NCBI GenBank assembly: GCA_000310025.1
Contig: FN648340.1
Location: 129,135-193,134 of the forward strand
Source of the DNA: Ectocarpus siliculosus
Taxonomy: Eukaryota; Sar; Phaeophyceae; Ectocarpales; Ectocarpaceae
Reading direction: 5' to 3'
Length of the DNA: 64,000 nucleotides
Shown: one piece after another, positions 48,435-58,300 of the stretch
Position numbering within the stretch: the first letter of the stretch is position 1
Layout of the letters: each line of letters begins with the position of its first letter
Program-made: the position numbers and the translations under genes
The notes under the pieces: generated by a model
The model's input: the letters and a program-made list of their open reading frames with translations, nothing else
What the model was told of the DNA's origin: nothing
Database searches by the model: none

Positions 48435-50004
48435 CAAAGGAGGGGGGGGGGGGGAGGGCGTACTCTTATGTTTTGCATGCCTTAGCGGTTAGACCATTGA
48501 CCACGCGTCCTCGAGAGGACGGAGCATTGTTCCCACAGGACCGATCACCGATGGCCAATCGTTCCTTCCTACTTTTGCCAAAGGTGGCTCTAAAATGTCT
48601 TCCCTAGTCTGTCTATCCTAACGATATCCCTTCCCGCCTTTTCGAACCACTTCCTACTCCCCAGTACAGCTGCCGTCCTCTCCTCTCTATTCCATGCCTC
48701 AAACATCTCCCTGTACGTCCCTTGTATTTTTTCCAGCTCAGTCATGTACACTTCCCTCTCCTCTTCGTACCACGGACATTCCGCGACTACATGAACACGG
48801 TCTTCGCATTCGAAGCCGCAATCACATTTAAACGTGTCGTCTTCGTCGTCTACCGTCCTATGTCTTCGTCGACGTTCTCGAAGGCCTATGTCCCCGGTCC
48901 TGAATTTGACCTGAAGCTTTGTCCCAGCATCCATTGGTCCATGTAGGTAATCCTTGAACCCTATTCCTTCTTTCAACATTCCGTACACTTCTAGACCCTC
49001 CTTATCCTTGGTTTCTTTCCTTAGATTCTGTTCTTCTCTCTCGGCACAAGCAACAGATATCTTCTCCTTGAACCCCTGTAGACCCTCCGTTTCCAGCGTT
49101 TCATCTTCGTCGATGTCTAACCCCTTCCATACGTCCTCTACAACCTTGGCCCATTCCGTGGGTTGTCTACCCCTCTTTTTGTTTGCCCACTTCGCCTCCC
49201 ATACTATTCTTGGCAACCTCTCCTCTCCCATCCCGCACATGCGATACTGCCATGTCAGCTTCCTTGCGTCTCTTCCCGACCGTAGGGATTGGATCCCCAA
49301 TTCTGCCCTTACGGCTGCATTACTTGTGCGCTTGGAGCATCCTAGGATGATCGCTGCTTTCATCTGCGCCGCCTCAAGTTCTTTCACTACCTTCTTATTT
49401 CCTTCCCATACTTCTCCGGCGTACTCTAGCGGCGGTACGATTACGCTCTTCAAAACCGCCAATTTGATGCGTGTATCGAGGTGCCGGTTTGCGAGTATTG
49501 GGTGCAGCTTCCCTGCTCGTGTTTTGCCCTTTTCCGCTACCTTGGACATGTGTGCATTCCACGAGCAGTCGTTTGCGATCTCTACTCCGAGGTATGTGTA
49601 CTGGTCCACTATTGCAATCTCCTCGATCCCCCACTTCCATCTATGTTCTACTGGTTCCTCCCTGTCTTCGTTGCATACCATGACGGCACTCTTCTTAACG
49701 TTGGCAGACAATCTCCATTTATCAGTAAACTTCTTCGCCGCGTCAATTTGTAGTTGCAGTCCCTCAGGGGTGTCCAACATACCAACAAAATCATCCGCAA
49801 ACAACATTCCTGACACCGAAGTTTCCGTGTCCCCTACTTTTACTCCCTTCCGGACTGCCTCTACGACGTCCAACAGGTCGTTGATGAACACCTGGAACAA
49901 TGTTGGGGACAGCGTGCAACCTTGTGGGACCCCCTGCTCAATGTCGAAGAACTTAGACAGTTCTCCGTCTAGCATGACCGCGCTCAAAGGAGGGGGGGGG
50001 GGGG
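48435..50004 (-). mobile_element. 5'-truncated LINE with target-site duplication
   Basis: Non-LTR retrotransposon fragment, element body 48455-49984, flanked by a perfect 20-bp duplication (CAAAGGA followed by 13 G on the plus strand) at 48435-48454 and 49985-50004. The open frame runs from the truncated 5' edge to a stop at 48590. It keeps the C-terminal half of the reverse transcriptase: VPQGCTLSPTLF, the catalytic LFADDF, and WRLSANVKKS. Then come the thumb region, the WKWGIEEIAIVDQYTYLGVE block, and a C-terminal Cys/His cluster (CDCGFEC, then His and Cys). About 135 bp of 3' UTR follow and there is no poly(A) tail; the element ends at a C-rich run. Endonuclease and the N-terminal part of the reverse transcriptase are absent because of 5' truncation. 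Intact frame and identical duplications suggest a recent insertion. The clade is not clear to me. Confidence 0.9.
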
Positions 50005-52387
50005 TAATATCACCTCTTCCTAACTGTGCGCAGCAAACGTACGCCGACGTCGGTGGGTGAAGCTTCCCCAAGCCGGTCGCGAACGGGTGCCTTGTTCCCG
50101 CCCGGCAGTGTCTCACGAGAAGCCAGGTTTCCACTCCACCGAAAACGAATAAATAATCACGTTTCTCTCCCAACAAAACAGCAGTGTATGCTGTAGTGGG
50201 GTTTGTACAAAGAGGCAAAAAAGCGTACAACCCAAATTTGTACAGGCCAGTCAACCTATAAAGACAGCGAATCTCCCTCGTTTCTGTTCTCCGATGATCT
50301 GCGGCATGTTCGTCTCTTTGTTGGTAGACGCGTCGCGTCACGTCGGGTGTGCTTCTTTGCGCCGTCAGCTATATACGTGGTCGTTCATGGTCTTCGAGAA
50401 CAGAACATTTTAAAAATGAAACGGTCACAGGTTGTGTACGAGGAATGCGGCTTGTTTGTTTTCGAGAAGAATTTTGCGGCGCCCCCCACCCCACCCCCCA
50501 GCGATTCGGAGCCAGCAGACAAATAGCTGAAGCACACACAAAGCACACAGCAGACAGGACAGGGTCTTCCTCATCGTGACTACCTCCTGCTGCTTGGCGC
50601 GTGACTCGACGGTAAGCACCTGCCTTCTCTGAAGCGTTTTGGGATCCCATGGGATAGGCCTGACGGCGTGAAGCCTCACGTGCCGCACTTTTCTCAGACA
50701 ATTTTCACAACCGCTAGCTCTCGCTTATCGTGGTCTAGGGTGTTGGGGCCATCATGCAGCATACAGCAGCAGCAGCAGCTGGGTGGGGCAGAAGTTGTAC
50801 GGCTCTAACTGGCTTCCGGTATTGCTGGCATGCCTCTTCCCCTTGTTAGTGAAGTCCCGTGTCTGACAGCGGTCAATGCCTGGTGTTCGGCTGGTCGATG
50901 ACTGCTGTTGGCATATTTGTCGGATCACAGGCGCCCACGTTGTGTAGGGACACGGCGACACGGCGGGCGAGAGCCACGCGGCCCAACCGCTGATCACAGC
51001 AGGAATCCAAGTGGTCCCTCAAAAGCATGGCGATGTACTGCTTGGCTGTAATACTCATGATCGAGCTTTTCTTTCGTCTGTGTCGGCATATAGTGAAGAC
51101 CAAGAGGATAGCACCGGAGACACATGCACAACAGGAGCAGGTCGTTCAAGTCATCGACGGTACTCGTACACACAACTTTTCTCACGTGTGTTGCAGTGTA
51201 AAAGTACTTTGTGCACAGCCACAGCAGCAGTAGTTGCAGTCGGAGGAGAGGCATCGTTTTCTCCCCTTGCCGTCCAGATCTTGCGGGCGTTTTTCGGGCA
51301 CCTGTTGCCTGCTGCCGACATTTCGATGTTGTACGCACTTTGCCCGCTCCAGGCGAATATGCCGTCTCACCCTTTGCATAAATGAATGCATTTTTGTTAT
51401 ACCCCCACATGTCTCTGATTACAACGGGTACCCCGTGTACATGCGGTGCACGGACACCCCAGCTTGTGCTCTGGAGCATGACCTGCTGTTGTATACATGC
51501 TGCTATCATTCTGCTGTAGGTTCTCTTCCTCGAATCAACTGCTGAGTGTTCCGAAGCTGTGCGTGTGGCAGCACCCCCTCCCATTGACCGACTTTCAAAG
51601 CTGAATAGATTGCCCCACAACCGAGAGGGTGCCGCTGCCTTTACGGGTGGATTCCGAAACATGTCGTCGAGAGCTTTACGTGTACCTATTCGACGGTTTT
51701 GTGGAGTTGTGGAGCGAATGGAAGTAATGACAGTCGTTCTGCTATAATACGGTAGGCAGAGTGCCATCACTTGCACAACCATGGTGCCGCCTGGTGTTCA
51801 GGACGAGGCAAAACCGGTACGGTAGAGGTAGTACGTACATAGATGCGTGGGGAGACACCAGTCTTGATCGGAGTGATGGGCCAATGAAATTTGCACGCAT
51901 GTACGGTTTCAGAATTAAGGCGCAGGAAAGGTAAGGAAGGGTGCATCGCTCCGATAGGGGGTGGACGGCTGCTTGTGCGACGGCAAACTTGGCACCTGAC
52001 ATGGTACATACCGTCTGATGTCGATACGTTGGTTGTTCCGCTGCCTTTCTGACGCAAGCGGCAGGCAAGGGAAAGTGGCGTTCGTAGTGACTTTCTCTCT
52101 GCTGTCTAGAATTTCCCGCAAGCCTGGTGCGTCGTGATTCTCAGAGAATTTATTTTCACAACAGGACTGCCCGTTAGAGATGTAACGCTCCAATCCAAAA
52201 TATTGTGTTGAAGTCTTTACAGCAGTGAGTGGTGAGAAAAGCCTGGTTCTTGCTGGACACTCTCTCGTGTGTCAATCCGCCAGGATACGGTTTCAATGAC
52301 CGATTCTCGAACCCTTTTCGTTGAACCGCTACGTTTCGCACCGGTCTTCGGTGTTACTGATTGTTCAGGTGACCAGCCGCCAGCAGC
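50005..52387. other. Region between the LINE and SEC66, nothing supported
   Basis: No exon chain, RNA gene or repeat recognised. The last few hundred bases should contain the promoter and 5' UTR of the plus-strand SEC66-like gene. Confidence 0.35.
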
Positions 52388-55300
52388 ATGGCGGAAGAGG
52401 AGGCGGCGAAGATGGCCGAGGAGGCGTTTGCGGAGGCGGGGATGGGGGACGATACCGCGGGAGAGGGAACGTTCTTCGAAAGCGTCAAGACTAGCTTGCC
52501 CGGCCTGGGTAAGACATGTTCTCTTCACTTGTAACCCGTTTTTTTCAGACACTTTGTACAGCAGTGGGGGGGCGTCGATAACGCCGATTGATTAACAGCG
52601 GTGGCCTGTGTGGCGCCGGTGAAATTGCTGGGCACAGACTGAATCGCCTGTTAATTCTGAACATAGCGCCGTTCGATGCGCCTGGCACATACCTGCGTTA
52701 CTTGACGGCAGTCCACTGTACATATACTTCATACGGAATACACTGAAAAACACTACAATACCCGTTCGAGACAATGCCACAGTCTAAGGGTGNNNNNNNN
52801 NNNNNNNNNNNNNNNNNNNNNNNNNNNNNNNNNNNNNNNNNNNNNNNNNNNNNNNNNNNNNNNNNNNNNNNNNNNNNNNNNNNNNNNNNNNNGACAATGC
52901 CACAGTCTAAGGGGTGTGTGTTGAAAGTATTTGCAGTGAGTGGGGAAGAAAACTTGCGGGATAGTGGGCCTGCACTGACTTATCAGTGACGCCAACCTTT
53001 GTCGGAAACTAATACTCTGCTGGGCAAGACACGGAATGAGCTTTGCCGCCAACTCGATGTTAGTGCAGGCAGAAAAATCGCCACATGCAGTCCAAGTAGG
53101 ATAGCAAACCTGCTTTCCGTCGGGGCCCCTACATTGGGCGGGTGGCCCATATTTAGCAGGTGAAATATCTTGGCACAGCTAGAATAATCAGGCTGTTTTG
53201 TGCTTTGAATAGGGCGGATGCCCGCAATAGGGCGGGCGACGCGGCCTGGCATAATATACTCGCTCCATAGAAGGACGCCGATTACTGCCGTACACCCTTT
53301 TTGGTCGTTTTTTTTTTTTTTTTTGTATGCAAGTCGGATGGCCGCAACAAACAACCCGCGACCGCATCCTATGTGTGTTGCGGTGTTGGTTTCATTGCCG
53401 TGCCTTCCCCTTCCTCAAAAGAAGCTGAATGACTTGCTAGATTAAATACCCGTCGATAGTTCTGGCCCCCCGCTCCCCTCTCGGGGGGATGTGCGGTGTG
53501 GTGCCTTTGATCCGGCGGAACATTTACGTACTTATGTAGTGCGATGTGCAGCGAACGGGAGTTCTCGAAAAGAGCGAAGAGATACGTGCCACGACCGCCC
53601 TGGAGCAGCGACAACTCTGCCTGTGTTGATGCTCTCACAGGGAGATCTACGACCTCGTAACAGAACACGACAGCGTTATTCGTGGTCGTTGGTAAAAAAT
53701 CATGACCCATATGAATGATGGGGGTGCGGAGATGAGAGCGAAACAGTCGCAAAAGCGTGGGAAGAAATTCCTGAGCGCCCTGAGAGCAGCTTATGATGTC
53801 GCCATAAATAAAAAAAATGACGACGTAAATGACGTGGAATCTCACCTATTTAGTTCTCATGGTACAGTATTGTTTTGTTTTTTTCAGTGTCAGCGGGAGA
53901 GCAGTTAGTCGGCGTTGCTCTCCCTCCAAAGTGCGTGCGGAAGAACTATAACAACAACGGTGTCGTGTCGGAACCGAATCACGTCGACTTGACCACTAAA
54001 ACTGCTGGTTTCGGCGCATCGTTATCGCCGATGCCGTGTCCGTGATCTCGACCAACAGCAGGAAACATGTATGGCGGCGGTAGCAGTAAGTCTTGGGCGG
54101 GCCCTCTTTTACCCATGTACTGCAGTACTCGCAAGGCAAGCGTTTGGTCCACTCAGAGCTAGTAGGGGTGAAACGTCCGTCCCCGTTTTTTAAGGACAGC
54201 TCCATGTTTTTCAAGTAAAACCAGTGTCGTTTGCTCGGTGAACTGTCCTGAAATGTGTTTCCCCCCTGCACATCGTTTTCACATTTTGCGGGGCGCCGTG
54301 GTTCTGAAAGAAATGGTGTCCTCAACGCGGGGGGGGGTCCTTAATGATTTGTTAGGCTCTCAAGAATGCCTTGTTAGTACCCTCAAAGTGGGGACGACTG
54401 CTGTAGCACCAACCGCGCTAGCTGAACGATGGACCGACGTCTGTGTTAGTGGGAAAGAAAAACGACCTTCCCGGAAGAAGCCAAATTGTTATTCTTAGAA
54501 CAGGTGACTGACTAGAACGCCGAAAATATCAATATTACCCTCTCTACCAACTCCCTGTGTTCGTGGTTATCCCTCCTATTCTGTACGTCATTATTTCATG
54601 TACTGTTAGGGTTTGGGCGCACTACTGTTATGGCGCCGGTCGCACAGGAATTTTTTATTTGGTTTTGTGTAGTTTATCCCTGCCTTCTTCTGAGGTGCCG
54701 TGCTTGCGTTTTCATCGAGATAGAGGATTCCGCCCTAAACTTTCCCATAATCGGTGGCGAAGCTCCGCCCCTGCTGTCTGGGCTTGACGCGAGGAAAAAG
54801 AAACATGTTCGTGAGACTGCACCGGGACTCAAACTCACCTAGTAGCATACAAGCCTCAGAATTCGAGATCGCCGACCAGATAACTGGGTGGACCGGTGTG
54901 TGCTCAAGGTGGCACGTGTCGCGTTTCCTACGTGCACTGAGCTAAAAAAGCATGATGGTTTCCCTCCCTGTGGTGCTGCCGTTCTCCTGTGTGACCCCAG
55001 CTAATACGTCGAAGTATGCACCGAAAGGTGTACAGACGGGCGCGCCCGAGTATTCGCGACGAAAACACACAGACGATTAACTTCAGGATACCTCACTGCT
55101 TCTCTTCTCCTCTTGATACGGCCTATGTTCACGACGCTACCATGGTTGAAATCTACACCAATCACCCTCCCCTTGTGCACTCGTTAATTGCGCGCTCGCT
55201 GCTTGTGTCCTTGGTGCCGCTGTTACCTGCCAGACATGTTCGACCCGAGCGTGTTCGATATCCGCATGGTGATGGGGGTCCTGGCGTGCGTGTCGTTGCT

Positions 55301-58300
55301 GGCATACGCGATCTTCAGGCTCTTCGTACGCAAGTGAGCCCCCCCCCGCCCCAACAACAGGGTACACGAGAGGCTTGGTTCGCTGTTTATTTGCCGGGTC
55401 CTGCGGCGATTGGTCCTACAACCGCGAGTAGTATCTGGGGCGGCTCTCGCCGCCAGTAAGGGGTGCATGAGATGTACCTCCCCCCTACCCTCCCCCCTCG
55501 GTTTACGTTGCGCTAGGTGCCCTTGCCGCAGCAGTCTGCTGGTCGCAGGCTTCAGCGGCCCTTGCAGTGGCTGCTTGCTGCCACCCGTTGGTAATTTTTC
55601 TTTCGTTTCGGCGGCGTTGGGGCTTGTCTCTGGACAAGCAGTACGTCTTGCACATTTCCCTCTTGTTCTAGGCGCCGTCGGTGCCTGTCACGAGACAAGC
55701 ACCAGAGATAGGCACCAACGCCTCCTAGTACAAAAGGAAAACGTGCACGACGTACTGCTTGTCCAGAGACAAGCACCAACGCCGCCGAAACGAAAGAAAA
55801 ATTACCAACGAGTGGCAGCAAGCAGCCACTGCAAGGGCCGCTGAAGCCCGCGACCAGCAGTCTGCTCTGCGGCAATAGCGCACGTATTTTGGGAAATCGA
55901 GTTTGAAAATCAGCGGAGGGGGTGTGGTGTCTCGTGTCACCTACGTTACCTCTGCCTGTCTGTGTACCCGTCGACATGGCGGTGGCAAGCTGTTGAGTAG
56001 TATTCTGCCGTGGGTCATGCTGCGGATGGGTAGTTCGTTGTGTAGATCGAAAATGGAGGAATTGATCAGTAGTGACATGCGAATGGACGGAGCGACAATC
56101 GAGTGTGTACCCCCCACCGGCACCCCCCCCTCTGTATGCTACCGCCTCCCTTGGGGACGTGGTTGGTCTGTTGTGTTTGTCAAGGAAGACCAAGTTTGCG
56201 GACATGTAGGGAATCAAAGTACCGTTTGTCTTGCCCCTCTGTGTGGTCTTGTGTGTCGCGGTGATGGTGGCAACGGTTGGCTTGTTGTGGCCGGTAATAT
56301 TGTGCCAAAATCGAACCTCACTATCAAGCCTTGGTCGGAAGACAATTCAACAAAGGCCAGGCATGTACTTCGAAGTACCAATTTTGATTTCCTGATATTG
56401 AAAAAATGCCCTTCCAGGACTTTTGATTTCATTTTAATGTCCTGCCAACCGAACCGATTCTGACTATTAGCTTCTTTCGATGTTGATTGTTGTACCATCG
56501 TTATTGCCCGGCTCAGTTAACGAACGTGTAATATCAAACATCCAAAATCACAATCAGTTCCGTTGACCAGAAATGAAAAATGAAACGAAGAGGCCTCGGG
56601 TGACACTCTTTTTTCAAAGCCAGGAAATCGAAATTGATATCTGCCTTTGTGTTTTTCGTGTCTTCGACCAATCAGATCTCGTTATTACTCGGCGAGGGTC
56701 GTCGAAGAAGCGCTTGTTTCGCAGACCTGAGTTCCAGCTCGTCACACACACACACACACACCCCTCTGTGTAATTTCGCGTGTCGCGGTGGCGGTGGGGA
56801 CGGTTGGTTTGTTAGGGTTGGCCGGGGAAGACAAAATGTTTCGGACATGTGGGGGGTTGAGATCGTTACTCATTCCCCTCCCCCCCCCCCGCCAACGATG
56901 TCGCTGTGTTAGGGTTGTCGGAGAGGACGACTTTTTCGCAGACCTGGGCATCAGCTACAAGGACTTCGACATGCCAGACGAGGTGGATGACTACTATGAG
57001 GCGAAGGAGAACCCGGACATCGCTAGTGACGCGTGAGAAGAGAAGAATATAAAAGAGAAGAAAAGAAAAGAGAAACCTGCAATGTCGTCGTGTGCTGCAA
57101 GGGAATTCGCCGGCCTTATCCCGAGCACCCGACACTTTTTAGAGCATGAGACAGCTGGAATGTTCGGTTTGCGGCAAGAAAATTTACCAGCCTTGTATCA
57201 CGAGGACGGCCAGCCTTACTTGTGCGGCCTTATACAAGGATCACTATACTAATACTGCTCCACGCCATAGCGACATGGTCTCCAGGTCACGTTTTCTGAT
57301 GGCTCTCTTCTCCTCCCCTCATCCTTACTCTCTCATTCCCCTCCTGTTTCTCAGCGGCAAGCTGCGGAATGCGTTGCTGAAGCGAGCAATCGCTGACATC
57401 CCCATTATCCTGCGCATGCAGAACGAGGGGCCGGGTATCTACAACATGTACCAGCAGGCTATGATCGGGGAGAAGGAGTGGCACGCCTTCCAAGAGTGAG
57501 TAGAAACCCCTCATCACATTTTTCGGAATAAAAACACAGAAGTACAGTAGGTCATGTTCTCCAGAAAAGAAGAAGTGTACCATCAGCAGTAGGTTGTTGG
57601 TCATGTTTTTCAGAAGGAAAGAACACAAGTACAGCAGTAGGTCGTTCGTCATGTTTTTCAGAAAAAAAGAACACAACTATTAGTACATGTAAGTGTGTTC
57701 TTGTTGCTCTTTAGACTGCTGCTTTTTGAGTGGTTTCGTTTCGGAGATGGATTCCGATCACCACAGAATTGCCTCGCAGGTTAGAGGGACAGTCCCTGTC
57801 ATGCGCAACGTGTTGCCATTTTCGCTTCTGTGCTCCTCGGGCCCAGAACTAGCTTCTGCATCAGAAGCACGATACACTGCTGCTGTGTAGAGAGCAATTG
57901 AGCACGTGCCAGTACAAAGACACACACTTTTTGTTCCAGCAGTAGCGCAAACGTCAGAAGCACGATACACTGCGTATCAAAGTTGAAGCCCTTCGGGTGT
58001 AGCAGAGAGCAATTGAGCACGTGCCAGTACGAAGACACACTTTTTGTTTCAGCAGTAGCTCGCACCAGCGGTTACGACGCGCCTCCCTTAATGATGTCAC
58101 TTCTTCGTGTGATGAACAGCCTTGGCGCGGTATTGTAGCAGCACCACCACCAACCGGCGCTTGCCATGATCCGCATCGCTTCGTCGACAACCTTTTTTTC
58201 CCTCCCGCTCTTGCTCGCCGGTATGGTCTGTTTCTGTGCACGCAGGGCGGAAACGATGATCTCGGAAGAAATCGAGTCGGTGCAGAACGAAGCGGACGAG

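Noticed and set aside
53369-53845. 158-codon minus-strand open frame in SEC66 intron 1
   Set aside because: Plausible composition but no recognisable domain, no splice partners and no repeat structure.
53996-54325. Minus-strand frame with CEYC and CYRRH, transposase-like zinc cluster
   Set aside because: In SEC66 intron 1. I could not find an upstream catalytic domain or ends, and the cluster does not match a known zinc pattern well.
55552-56217. Minus-strand open frame over the inverted repeat
   Set aside because: The same peptide is encoded by both arms because they are complementary. It is a by-product of the palindrome.
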